64,000 nt of DNA, taken from NCBI RefSeq assembly GCF_022808175.1, contig NZ_JALGBX010000028.1:1-64000 (forward strand), read 5' to 3'. The notes beneath the pieces were generated by a model. It did not search any database, had not been told where the DNA came from, and saw only the letters and a list, made by a program, of their open reading frames with translations. This document shows, one piece after another, positions 52,386 to 61,526 of the stretch. The position numbers and the translations under genes were made by a program. The DNA is from Streptomyces sp. AP-93. Its GTDB lineage: Bacteria > Actinomycetota > Actinomycetes > Streptomycetales > Streptomycetaceae. Numbering within the stretch: the stretch's first letter is position 1; each line of letters opens with the position of its first letter.

Positions 52386-53504
52386 ATGCGGGGTGATCTG
52401 ATCACGCTGTGCCTCGTCGGCGACGTGATGCTCGGTCGGGGCGTCGACCAGATACTTCCGCACCCCGGTGACCCGGCGCTGGCGGAGACGTACATCCGGG
52501 ACGCCCGGTCCTACGTCGAGCTGGCAGAGGCCGCGAACGGCCCCATTCCCCGCCCGGTCGATTTCTCCTGGCCCTGGGGCGACACGCTGCGGATCCTCGA
52601 CCGGGTTGTGCCCGATGCCGTGGTGCTCAATCTGGAGACCAGCGTCACGCGGAGCGACGACTTCGCGCCCGGCAAGGCAGTCCACTACCGCATGCATCCC
52701 GCCAACCTGCCCTGTCTGGCCGCCGCCCGTCCCGACGTCTGTGTCCTGGCGAACAACCACGTCCTCGACTTCGGCCGCCGCGGGCTGACGGAGACGCTCG
52801 ACGCACTGGCGGGCGCCGGGTTCGCCGTGGCAGGGGCGGGACACGATGCGGACGGGGCCCGCCGGCCGGCGACCGTCCCCGTCGAGGGCGGCCGTCGGAT
52901 CCTGGTGCACTCCTTCGGCATGCCGTCCAGCGGAATCCCGCCGAGCTGGGCCGCCGCGGCGGACCGAAGCGGGATCGACTACGTGACCCAGCCGTCGGAC
53001 ACCGCGGCAGCCGCGGTGGTCGCCCGGATCCGGCAGGCGAAACAGCCGGGTGACCTCGTCGTCGCCTCGATCCACTGGGGGTCCAACTGGGGCTACCCCG
53101 TCCCCCGCGACCAGGTCCGCTTCGCGCACGCACTCGTCGACGGAGGCGCGGACGTCGTCCACGGGCATTCCTCGCACCATCCACGCCCGCTTGAGCTGTA
53201 CCGGGGAAAGCTCATCGCCTACGGCTGCGGCGACCTGGTCAACGACTACGAGGGCATCACCGGCTACGAGAGCTACCGGGACGACCTGCGGCTGCTCTAC
53301 TCCGCCTCGCTCGAGCCCGACACCGGCAGGCTCCGCGAACTGCGCATCACGCCCCTCCAGAGCCGACGCATGCGGCTCCGGAGGGCGTCGGCGAAGGACT
53401 GCCGGTGGGTCGGGGACGTCCTGGGCCGGATCAGCGGCGGCTTCGGCTCGCGCATCGCGTACGACCCGGACGGCACCCTCACCCTCGGCGCACAGCCGGC
53501 ATAA
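52386..53504 (+). CDS. CapA-family metallophosphatase-like protein
   Basis: 372 aa. GDVMLGRGVD, NLETSVT, ANNHVLDFG, SIHWGSNW and VHGHSSHHP are the conserved metal-binding motifs of the CapA (poly-gamma-glutamate synthesis accessory) family. No signal peptide and no capBC neighbours, so the role is not clear. ATG/GTG at 52386 follows the VOC gene after 40 bp. A long open antisense frame covers the whole gene. Confidence 0.9.
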   Translation: MRGDLITLCLVGDVMLGRGVDQILPHPGDPALAETYIRDARSYVELAEAANGPIPRPVDFSWPWGDTLRILDRVVPDAVVLNLETSVTRSDDFAPGKAVHYRMHPANLPCLAAARPDVCVLANNHVLDFGRRGLTETLDALAGAGFAVAGAGHDADGARRPATVPVEGGRRILVHSFGMPSSGIPPSWAAAADRSGIDYVTQPSDTAAAAVVARIRQAKQPGDLVVASIHWGSNWGYPVPRDQVRFAHALVDGGADVVHGHSSHHPRPLELYRGKLIAYGCGDLVNDYEGITGYESYRDDLRLLYSASLEPDTGRLRELRITPLQSRRMRLRRASAKDCRWVGDVLGRISGGFGSRIAYDPDGTLTLGAQPA

Positions 53505-53513
53505 GCCCGCGAG

Positions 53514-54275
53514 GGACGGTGGCGTACGGCTCACCGTCCGGCCCAGCGCGGCCGCGGCCCGGGCGAACTTCGCGGCGTCTACGACGGCCGCACCTCCGAG
53601 GTCGTTGTTGAAGTACACGTACACGTCGTCCTGGTCAGGCCAGGCGTCAGAGATGCGTCCGGCCCAGGATGTCAACGCCTGCCGGCCGTAGTGGGGCGGC
53701 GGCTCGGCCATGCCGCCGTGGAAGCGCACGTATCCCCAGGATGCGGTACGCCACAACGGCGTCACCGGCCGTGATCCCCGGTCCGCCCAGCACAGCGCGC
53801 TGCCGTGCCGCTCCAGCAGCGCCCTCAGCTCCCGCTCCGCGTCCCACCACGAGGTGTGCCGCAGTTCAACGGCGACCCGGACCGTGCCTGAAAAGCAGCT
53901 CAGGCACGTCTCCAGCGCCCCGACCTCCTCCCGGAGGTTGGGCGGCAACTGCAGCAGGACGGGCCCCAGCCGGTCACCGAGCCCTTCGGCACGGTCCAGC
54001 AGCCGGCGTACCGGCTCCTCGGGGTCGTGCAGCCGCTTCATGTGGGTCAGATAGCGGCTGGCCTTGACCGCCATGACGAACCCCTCGGGCGTCCGCTCCC
54101 GCCAAGACCCGAAGATCTCCTTCGTCGGAAGCCGGTAGAAGGCGTTGTTGCTCTCGACGGTGGCGAATCGCCGGGAGTATTCCTCCAGCCACAGCCGCTG
54201 CGGGAGGCCGGCCGGGTAGAGAACGCCACGCCAGTCCTCGTACTGCCACCCCGAGGTTCCGACGAGCATGGGCAT
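53514..54275 (-). CDS. DUF72-family protein
   Basis: Starts at ATG 54275 with MLVGTSGWQYEDWRGVLYP, the family hallmark, followed by ESNNAFYRLP, KASRYLTH, LQLPPNL, VELRHTSWW, YVRFHGG and VYVYFNNDLGGAAVVDA. The recognisable domain ends at about 53520, but the frame has no stop until 52014, running antisense through all of capA. The end given here is the domain end, not a stop codon; the natural stop may have been lost. Confidence 0.8.
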
Positions 54276-54402
54276 GCCCCGCCCCTACCCATGAGCGGTG
54301 GGTGTATCCGTACCGGAACGGACTGAGATAGCCGAATGAGCCCGCGTGGAGGGATTCTGGAAGCTGATGGAGTCAGAGGGCCCGGAGTCGGAGGAGGACG
54401 TC

Positions 54403-54705
54403 ATGACACACGCCGAAAAGTGGAAGGTCGGCGTCTACCTGACCGAGGAGGACGGCACGACCAAAGCCCGCGCCGTGCTCGACAACGGGAAGACGAGGAT
54501 GGTCGGCAGCGGCAAGGCGCGCTGCAATCCGCAGGACGTGGAGATCCCTGCGATCGGTGACGAGCTTGCGGCGAGCCGGGCGATGCGCGACCTGGCCGGT
54601 CAACTGATGCGCGCCGCCGACCAGGACCTGGCCGCGGTGGGCGCCGTACCCGATCCGCCGCGCACCGGTTACGGCTGGCCGGATGACGCGGGCCCTGCCA
54701 GGTAG
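54403..54705 (+). CDS. DUF1876 protein
   Basis: 100 aa: EKWKVGVYLTEEDGTTKARAVL, then GSGKARCNPQDVEIPAIGDELAASRAMRDLA, a compact dsRBD-like fold widespread in actinobacteria, function unknown. ATG 54403 with GGAGGAGGA upstream is clearly better than 54346. Confidence 0.88.
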   Translation: MTHAEKWKVGVYLTEEDGTTKARAVLDNGKTRMVGSGKARCNPQDVEIPAIGDELAASRAMRDLAGQLMRAADQDLAAVGAVPDPPRTGYGWPDDAGPAR

Positions 54706-54878
54706 GCTGCCTCGCCGCCCGGGGGCTGAGCATCGCAGGGCCGGCGCAGGAAGGGCTGTGGCCCGGCAGGCCGTACGCCAGGTGGCGGCCTTCCCCCACG
54801 GCTCCCCGGCCGCGCGCAGCCTCGTCGGCCCGCCCGGTCCGGTGGACCGTGCGAGGCTGAGGTCATGAGGCTGAGGTC

Positions 54879-55028
54879 ATGAGCGCGGGAGCCGCCGCCC
54901 GCCTGGTGCTGCTGCGCCACGCCAAATCCGCGTGGCCAGACGTCGCGGACCACGAGCGGCCGCTGGGCCCACACGGCCTGCGGGACGCGCCCGCGGCGGG
55001 CCGCTGGCTGCCGAACCGTCCGACCTGA
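54879..55028 (+). pseudogene. SixA-type histidine phosphatase, truncated
   Basis: 49 residues beginning with the RHG motif segment ARLVLLRHAKSAWPDVADH and the conserved ERPL/GRWL region, then an immediate stop. About 120 residues, including the second catalytic His, are missing. A 14-bp direct repeat (GAGGCTGAGGTCAT, twice) lies at the start. Confidence 0.7.
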
Positions 55029-55149
55029 GCCACGACGCGATCAGCTTCCTCGACGCCGTGGACTCGCAGATTCCCGACGAGGCCGTGCTGAACCGCAGTG
55101 ACCTTGATGGCCGGCCTGGTGAGCTGACTCGCCGGGTGCCGGCGCAGCT

Positions 55150-55385
55150 CAGGGAGTGCGCCCATCGTGCTCTACTGAGCGCAAGGCGGGCGTCGCGGAC
55201 GAGGCGGGCCTCTGGCGCAGTACGACCCTGCCGAGCGCGTCGTACTCGTAGCGGACCGCACCCGCGCGGGTCCCCGCGTTCCGGTGTAGGCGCGCTCACC
55301 GCGGGATTCGGCACCGGGGTGCCCTTCGGGCCAGGAGGGGCCGAGCGGCGGCCCGTCTCGTCGTACGTCCACCGGGACTGGGCCC
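55150..55385 (-). pseudogene. RHS/YD-repeat protein remnant
   Basis: Minus-strand translation in two frames gives SRWTYDETGRR and, after a frameshift, AGAVRYEYDALGRVVLRQR, both typical YD repeats of RHS toxins/wall-associated proteins. No start or stop of its own. Confidence 0.55.
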
Positions 55386-55394
55386 CCGTCGGCG

Positions 55395-55901
55395 TCCTCG
55401 CCGGAGCTGCTCCAGAAATTCATTCCGCTGTGCGACACGACCCGTACGCTGGGCGGCCACGACCTGCGTGGCAAGCGGTTCGCGGTCTGCATGGCCGGCA
55501 ATCCGTACACCGAGTCCGGGCAGCGCTTCCGCCTCCCCGACATGCTCGCCAACCGTGCCGACGTCTGGAACCTCGGCAAGGTCCTCACGGGGAAGGAAGA
55601 CGCCTTCGCGCTCAGCTTCGTCGAGAACGCACTCACCTCGAACCCCGTCCTCGCCCCGCTCGCCGGACGCGACCGCACGGGCCTGGTGCTACTCGTACGC
55701 CTATCCGACGGGGATCCGGCCGCTCGACGTTACCGGCTGGCCCACCCGTATCCCGCGAGAGAATTGGACCGGGTCCTTGCCGTACTGCGTCACCTCGCCG
55801 CCGTGGAGGGCGCCATCACCCGGGCAACGGATCCTCGGCACCTGCTCGCCCTCCCGAGCGGACGACACCCCGCCCGAACCGAGCACGGTCTACGGGAATG
55901 A
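55395..55901 (+). pseudogene. C-terminal fragment of a DUF3686-type DNA repair ATPase
   Basis: Frame reads ELLQKFIPLCDTTRTLGG, then FAVCMAGNPYTESGQRFRLP, ANRADVWNLGKVLTGKEDAF and SNPVLAPLAGRD, as in the AAA core of large streptomycete DNA-repair ATPases that are normally well over 1,500 aa. Upstream and downstream parts are absent. The coding remnant decays after about 55830. Confidence 0.55.
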
Positions 55902-55920
55902 GGGACCGACCAGCGTCACC

Positions 55921-56537
55921 TCACGATTCTTCACCGGTGTGGCGGCCGTGGTCGTGGGCGAAGGCTTCGAAGACTCCCCGTGCTGATCCCCGGGTGTGCA
56001 GGAACCGTTCGTCGAGGATGGCGGCCAGGTCGTCCAGCGCTGCCCGGAGCACGGCGGCCGACAGCCAGACGTCGGGATGACGGGCCGCCGCGGCCTGGTC
56101 CGCCAGGTTCATGGCGCAGGTGATCTGGCGGGCGAGGGAGGTCCGGTCATCGCCGTCGTGGAAGTAGTAGGACTCTGCGTACTGCTGGAAGTCGACGGAG
56201 ACCACGGCGACGGCCCCGGCCAGGCCGTCGAGGATGGCCGCGCCCGCGGAGGCATCGATCTGCTCGGTCGTGGAATGGGTGCGGGCGAGGTGGGAGAGAC
56301 GTAGGGCGAGGGCGCGGCGGCGGGCCAGCGCGGGGTAGATGCCGAGCGTCCAGGCCACCGTGGCGCTGAGCAGGGCGAAACCGACGAGAGCCTCCAAGGG
56401 GGCGAGGACACGGAGCCATCCCTCGGCGGGTGCGATGTCGCCGAGGCCGAGGGTGGAGATGTGGACCAGGGACACGTACAGGGCGTCCACGAAACCCGCG
56501 TGGTCGGCGGGCTCCAGTCCGGTGGCGTAGGTGAACG
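55921..56537 (-). pseudogene. Ion-channel family protein, 5' truncated
   Basis: Frame from just after an in-frame TAG near 56540. DALYVSLVHISTLGLGDIAP carries the pore helix and filter (TLGLGD) of two-TM ion channels, followed by one transmembrane helix (VLAPLEALVGFALLSATVAWTLGI) and a 110-residue cytoplasmic domain. The first transmembrane helix is missing where the sequence switches to an NhaA fragment on the other strand. A GTG at 56490 could start a protein without the first helix. Confidence 0.6.
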
Positions 56538-56538
56538 C

Positions 56539-56907
56539 CTAGTCGTCGGCAAGGTCATCGGGATCTTCCTCGGCACCTACCTGGCCGCCCGCTTCACCAA
56601 GGCAGAACTCAACCCCGACCTGGCCTGGGCCGACGTCCTGGGCCTCTCCGTCCTCGCCGGCATCGGCTTCACCGTGGCCCTCCTCATCGGAGAACTCGCC
56701 TTCCCCGGCCAAGCAGTCGGCGAACACGTCAAAGCAGCCGTCCTGACCGCCTCCGTCACCGCCGCGATCCTGGCAGCCGTACTGCTACGCCGCCGCAACA
56801 CCCTCTACAAACGCCTCTACGAGGAAGAGAACGTCGACGCGGACGCAGACGGCATCCCCGACATCTACCAGCGCGAAACGAAAGCCTCCGCTGCCGAGGT
56901 CGGCTGA
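56539..56907 (+). pseudogene. nhaA: NhaA Na+/H+ antiporter C-terminal fragment
   Basis: VVGKVIGIFLGTYLAARFTKAELN and LGLSVLAGIGFTVALLIGELAF are the last helices of NhaA, followed by a tail ending in a DADADGIPDIYQRE stretch. About 300 N-terminal residues, including the ion-binding Asp pair, are absent. The frame upstream belongs to the ion-channel remnant's antisense. Confidence 0.75.
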
Positions 56908-57032
56908 ACGCCGAGGGCCGTCAGTACCAACCCGTTCGCCGCAACAGCGGGCCGGTGCCGTTGTTGCGGAGCCACATCCGGAGCCGGGTACAAAGGGTTG
57001 GAGTCACCGCGGCGCACTCTTTCCCATACCCG

Positions 57033-57552
57033 TCCTGCTTGGTTCCGGCGGAGCCGTCCTCCAATCCGAAGGCGACGGCCTGGTACTGAGCCGGGCGGAC
57101 GTGGAGACGCGGATCCCGCTCCAGGCCGTCCGGCGGATCCACGCCGAGGGGAGTGCGGTCGCCGTGGAGCTCACCGCCCCGGCCGGGACGACCCCGGCCG
57201 TTCACCGGGTCGGCGGCGTGAGCGAGGCGGCGGCCACGTTCTTCGCCGACGCGGTCAACGCGACCCTGCCCGAGCGCGCCGAGGAGGCCGGGGAGACCGC
57301 CGACGGTTCGGCCCTCGTCACCGTCCGCGCCCTGACCGAGCCCGAGCAGGACAGGCGGACGCGCGTGCTCAGGCTCTGGGTCAAGGCAGTCGCCCTCCTG
57401 ACCGCTGCCAGTCGTTGCTGCGCAGGTCCCTCTGGGCCGTCGTCAGCACGGTCATCCTCCTCGTTGGCCTCGCCGTCGACATCGCCGTGATCGGCATGGC
57501 CATCGGCGCCTTCCTAGGCGCGTACGACGATTACGCGACCACGGCCGGCTGA
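57033..57552 (+). pseudogene. Frameshifted membrane-anchored protein remnant
   Basis: Frame one reads SGGAVLQSEGDGLVLSRADV, then ETRIPLQAVRRI and a beta-rich domain to about 57400. Continuation is in another frame as LLRRSLWAVVSTVILLVGLAVDIAVIGMAIGAFLG, a transmembrane anchor ending at 57552. A single frameshift near 57405-57415 separates the two parts, and no proper start is seen upstream. Family not recognised. Confidence 0.5.
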
Positions 57553-57719
57553 CCCGCGCGACCCGCGACCCCACCCGGTCTGGTGATCCGCTCCGAGCGG
57601 CACGGTACGGTCGCCTGTGCGGGCGGCGCTCCCGCACCCAGCAGACCGGCCGCGGTGAGCCCCAGCGCCGTGACCACCGTGGCCAGGCGCTTCAGCAGCG
57701 AGCTCTTTCGGCCTGGCCA
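57531..57719 (-). pseudogene. Signal-peptide remnant of a secreted protein
   Basis: SLLKRLATVVTALGLTAAGLLG followed by APPAQA looks like a Sec signal peptide with an AxA cleavage site, but there is no in-frame start codon and the frame ends about 25 residues later. The remaining 57720-58044 region holds nothing I can support. Confidence 0.3.
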
Positions 57720-58044
57720 CTGATCGGGTGGCGGTGGCAGGGTTTCTAACGCACGAGGTTCCCGTGCCGTTGGGGGAGGTGTTCGAAGTCTCAACCCATC
57801 AGCGCAGGAGTACCGCCGACCGAAGTCATACGTCCGCAAGGTGGTGGCCGACGTCGAGCGGGTGTGACCGGGAGGCATGGGCGGCGATCGTCTTCGTGGC
57901 GACTTCGGGCTGCACGTGGCGGGAGCTGCAAAAGGGGACCTCTGACGGGACCGACTCCGACCGCCCGCGGCACGTCTGCATCGGATCTTCGACGGGTAGC
58001 ACCGGGAGGAAGCTGTCCGCCCAAGGCTCACGAGGAGACGCTCA

Positions 58045-59028
58045 ATGGGTACAACACCGCAAGGTCATCGCATAGTTCGGGATCCGGCGCCCTGGGAGGG
58101 GGACGACCAGGAGTGGTGGGACTGGTACATGACCCTCGCCGCCGATCCCGGGCCCGACCGCGTGGACCTCAAGCCAGGCCCGGAGCTCCACAACGCCGCC
58201 ATGGCGTCCGAGCGCGAGGTGAGCGCCGCACTCGCCGAGCCGTACCCGCTCACGGACGACGCCGTCCGGTTCTTCCACCGCCACGGGTACGTCCGGCTGC
58301 CGGCCGTTCTCCCGCCAGCCGTGATCGCCGCGCTCGCCGCGCGGGCCCACCACGTGCTGGAAGCAGCCCACGGCCGTGACAACCCGGGGCGGTTCCTCGC
58401 CCTGGAACAGCTCTGGCTGACCGACCCGGTGCTGCGCGATGTCGCCCTGTCCCGCCGTCTCGGGGACATCGCGGCCCGGTTGCTCCGAGTCGAAGCGGTC
58501 CGGCTCTACCACGACAACACCCTGTCCAAGGAACCCGGCTGTGGCCGCACGCCCTGGCACCGTGACAGTGACCACTATCCCCTGGACTCCCCCTCGGTGG
58601 TGACCTCGTGGTTCCCCCTGCACGACATCCCGACGGAGATGGGCCCGCTGGCCTGCCTGCCACGGCAGCTGGCTCCGGCGGTACTCCACGCCCTGCCCGC
58701 TTCCCCGGAGGAGCGGTCGTACGACGAACACGTGGCTGGTGAGCTCCGCGCGGCGGGTGCGGTTCCCGACGCGAGCCCGTTCGCCCTGGGCGACGTTTCC
58801 TTCCACGCGGCGGACTGCTTTCACACCGCCGGGGCCAACCTCACCATGGTGTCGCGCCGGGTACTCTCCTCGACCTACTACGCCGACGGCACGCGGATCA
58901 CCTCCCGGCCCACCATGCTGAGCGGCAGCTGGACGGACTTCGTCCCGGGCGTCGAACCGGGTGCCCCTGCCGCGTCGGCACTCAACCCCGTGGTCGGCCT
59001 CGGGGACCGGCCGCCATCGGCGTACTGA
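58045..59028 (+). CDS. Phytanoyl-CoA dioxygenase (PhyH)-family 2OG-Fe(II) oxygenase
   Basis: 327 aa. TPWHRDSDHY gives the His-x-Asp iron ligands, DCFHTAGAN the distal His, and SRRVLSSTYY the Arg for 2-oxoglutarate; MGPLACLPR is a typical PhyH segment. Small-molecule hydroxylase; substrate unknown. ATG 58045 with GAGGAG 7 nt upstream. It precedes a coupled trio of oxidoreductase/decarboxylase-like genes by 27 bp, suggesting one pathway. Confidence 0.9.
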   Translation: MGTTPQGHRIVRDPAPWEGDDQEWWDWYMTLAADPGPDRVDLKPGPELHNAAMASEREVSAALAEPYPLTDDAVRFFHRHGYVRLPAVLPPAVIAALAARAHHVLEAAHGRDNPGRFLALEQLWLTDPVLRDVALSRRLGDIAARLLRVEAVRLYHDNTLSKEPGCGRTPWHRDSDHYPLDSPSVVTSWFPLHDIPTEMGPLACLPRQLAPAVLHALPASPEERSYDEHVAGELRAAGAVPDASPFALGDVSFHAADCFHTAGANLTMVSRRVLSSTYYADGTRITSRPTMLSGSWTDFVPGVEPGAPAASALNPVVGLGDRPPSAY

Positions 59029-59055
59029 CGGCTCGCCGGACCGAGGACTGGGTGG

Positions 59056-59652
59056 ATGCCGCTCCGCCCGACCCCTTTCCGACACCGAACACCCTTCGGC
59101 TCAGGGCAGGTTGACGTGTGGACGAATGTCGAACGCCAGGTCGCGCGCCGCCAGCCCCAGGAGGGAGCGCCCAGGGGCGGAATCAAGCCCTTCCGGGGGC
59201 GCGGCGCTTGGACCGGCGAGCGGCCGGGCACCGATGCCCGCGTGCCCATCACAGACGAGACACATCGGTTCACCGCCCTGTCGGCACGGCTCACCGGCTT
59301 CGGCGGAGCGGCCTTGGAAGCCACCGGCTTGACCGACACGTACCGGGCGGTCGCCGTGGAACAACTCGGCGCCGGGCCGTACGCACGGCTGCTGCACGAG
59401 CTGCGGGAACCGGACGCTTCCATGGACGACGACCTGAGGGCGGCCGCCCGCGCCGTCACGTACCTCTGGTACACGGGCAGTTGGCCGGGCCGGCCGCCGC
59501 TCACGGTGTCTTCGCGCGCCTACGCCGAGGGACTGGTGTGGAAGGCGGCCGGCCTCAAGGCTCCCGCCACCGATCCCGAAGGGTACGGAAGCTGGGCCGA
59601 GACCCCCGACCGGTCCGGTCCGGGCGACGGGATCGGGGGGAGCGGCCGGTGA
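59056..59652 (+). CDS. Small subunit of a sugar/sorbitol dehydrogenase-type GMC complex
   Basis: Up to 198 aa. The conserved part starts at about residue 72 (FTALSARLTGF) and continues with YRAVAVEQLG, VTYLWYTGSWPG and YAEGLVWKAAGLKAP, as in FAD-SLDH small subunits. The N-terminal 65 residues are Arg/Gly-rich and may not be translated (GTG 59116 or 59242 are alternatives). Its stop overlaps the GMC start (GTGA), consistent with a two-subunit enzyme. No signal peptide, unlike periplasmic homologues. Confidence 0.7.
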   Translation: MPLRPTPFRHRTPFGSGQVDVWTNVERQVARRQPQEGAPRGGIKPFRGRGAWTGERPGTDARVPITDETHRFTALSARLTGFGGAALEATGLTDTYRAVAVEQLGAGPYARLLHELREPDASMDDDLRAAARAVTYLWYTGSWPGRPPLTVSSRAYAEGLVWKAAGLKAPATDPEGYGSWAETPDRSGPGDGIGGSGR

Positions 59653-61526
59653 CGAGGTACGACGTGATCGTCGTCGGCGCCGGTGTCGCGGGCTCGCTCG
59701 TCGCGCACCGGCTCGGCCGGCACGGCCGACGGGTCCTGGTCCTGGAGGCCGGGGTGGCGGGCCCCAACGCCCACGAACCGGCCGCCGGCCCGCTCAGCAC
59801 GGATGCCGCCAAAGCGACGAGCTCCCCCTACCAGGCCCATCCGGCAGCTGCCTGGCCCGAGGTCACGGACCTCGTCGGCACGGACGGGACCCCCGGCTTC
59901 CGGGCGTACGGCCACCTGCGGCAGGACGGCCCGCTCCCGTACGCCAGCGGATACGTCCGCGTGAACGGCGGTACCGGCAACGCCTGGACCGGCCTCGCGC
60001 CGCGCATGCTCCCGGAGGACTTCGACACCGAGTCCTTCGGATACGGGCGACGATGGCCGCTCACCTATGACCAGCTGGAGCCGTACTACCGGGCGGCCGA
60101 GGAGGAGTTGGGGGTGGCAGCCGACGTCGACGCACAGCGCGAGCACGTCGGTCTGCCCTTTCCCGACGACTACGTGTTCCCCATGCGCCCGCTGCCCGCC
60201 GCACGCCTGGACCGTCTGGTCTCGGCCCGCCTCGACGGGGTCCGCGTCAAGGACCCCGTCGCCCTGCGCGAGGTCGAGCTGAGGGTGGTCGGCACACCGC
60301 ACGCACGCAACGGCGTCCCGGACCCCCGGTACGACGGCGGCCGCGGCTACGTGCCGCGCGGACGGCACGGACGGCCGGCCCCGGACAGCCGGTGCGTGGG
60401 CAACGCGAGCTGCATCCCGCACTGCCCCTCGTACGCGAAGTACACCCCGCTCAAAACCCAGGGGCGCTGGAGCCCAACCGTCACGCTGCGGGACCGGTCC
60501 GTCGTGAGCCGCGTCCTCGTCGACGGCCGGGGGCACGCCACGGGCGTGGAGTACCTCTCGTACGACGGGAAGGTGTCCGTCGCGCACGCCGATGTCGTCG
60601 TGCTCGCCGCGCACGCCGTGGAGAACGCCCGACTGCTGCTCCTCTCCGGGCTCGCCGACGCCAACGGCCAGGTCGGCCGCAATCTGATGGACCATCCGGT
60701 CCTGCTGACCTGGGGCCTGTTACCCGAGGACACCGGGGCGTATCGCGGCCCCGGCTCGGTCTCCGGCTTCGAGGGCTTCCGCACCGGCGCCGCGCGCCGG
60801 CTGCGGGCGCCGTTCCGCGTCGAACTCGGGACGTGGGGCTGGGTCTGGGCAAAAGGGCCCGTCGACACCGACGTGCACCACTTCATCACCGACCGGGGCC
60901 TTTTCGGAGCGGAGTTGCGGCGGGCGGTCGGCGACCGGATCCGCCGCCAGTTCACCTTCCAGTTCGAGATGGAACAGAGCGCCGATCCGGCGAACCGGAT
61001 CACCCTCCACCCACACGAGCGCGACGCGCTGGGCCTGCCCCTCCCCCTCGTCACGTACGACCTCGACGAGCACGTGAAGAAGGGGATGGCGGCGGCCCGG
61101 GCGGTCTCGGAGCAGATCTTCGCGCAGCTCGGTGCCGAGGACCACACGGACTACGCGCCGGTGGCGGCCTGGCCGGGCCGCTTCGAGTACCACGGCCGCA
61201 CTTATGGCTACCGCGGCGCAGGCCACGCCGCCGGCACCCACATCATGGGCGACTCCCGCACCACATCGGTGGTGGACGTCTGGCAGCGCTGCTGGGACCA
61301 TCCGGGCCTGTACGCGGTCGGCTGCGGCAGCATGCCTTCGGTGGCCACCTCCAACCCGACGCTGACGATGGCCGCGCTCGCCCTGCGCAGTGCCGAGCGG
61401 ATCGAGGCGGACCTGGCGGCCCGCGACCGCCCGGTGTCCCTGGAATCACCTCCGGCGTCCCTGGGTTCGCCCCCGGCATCCCCCGCCACCAGCATGACAT
61501 CACCGCTTCAAGGAGGCTCTGCATGA
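59649..61526 (+). CDS. GMC-family FAD oxidoreductase
   Basis: 625 aa from GTG 59649. FAD-binding YDVIVVGAGVAGSLVAHRLG at the N-terminus and the C-terminal GAGHAAGTHIMGD and SNPTLTMAALALRSAERI region place it with sugar/alcohol dehydrogenases. NASCIPHCPSYAKYTPL is the Cys-rich segment seen in gluconate/sorbitol dehydrogenase large subunits. The tail is a Ser/Pro repeat (ESPPASLGSPPASPA). Overlaps genes on both sides (GTGA, ATGA), so a coupled operon. Confidence 0.92.
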   Translation: MTRYDVIVVGAGVAGSLVAHRLGRHGRRVLVLEAGVAGPNAHEPAAGPLSTDAAKATSSPYQAHPAAAWPEVTDLVGTDGTPGFRAYGHLRQDGPLPYASGYVRVNGGTGNAWTGLAPRMLPEDFDTESFGYGRRWPLTYDQLEPYYRAAEEELGVAADVDAQREHVGLPFPDDYVFPMRPLPAARLDRLVSARLDGVRVKDPVALREVELRVVGTPHARNGVPDPRYDGGRGYVPRGRHGRPAPDSRCVGNASCIPHCPSYAKYTPLKTQGRWSPTVTLRDRSVVSRVLVDGRGHATGVEYLSYDGKVSVAHADVVVLAAHAVENARLLLLSGLADANGQVGRNLMDHPVLLTWGLLPEDTGAYRGPGSVSGFEGFRTGAARRLRAPFRVELGTWGWVWAKGPVDTDVHHFITDRGLFGAELRRAVGDRIRRQFTFQFEMEQSADPANRITLHPHERDALGLPLPLVTYDLDEHVKKGMAAARAVSEQIFAQLGAEDHTDYAPVAAWPGRFEYHGRTYGYRGAGHAAGTHIMGDSRTTSVVDVWQRCWDHPGLYAVGCGSMPSVATSNPTLTMAALALRSAERIEADLAARDRPVSLESPPASLGSPPASPATSMTSPLQGGSA

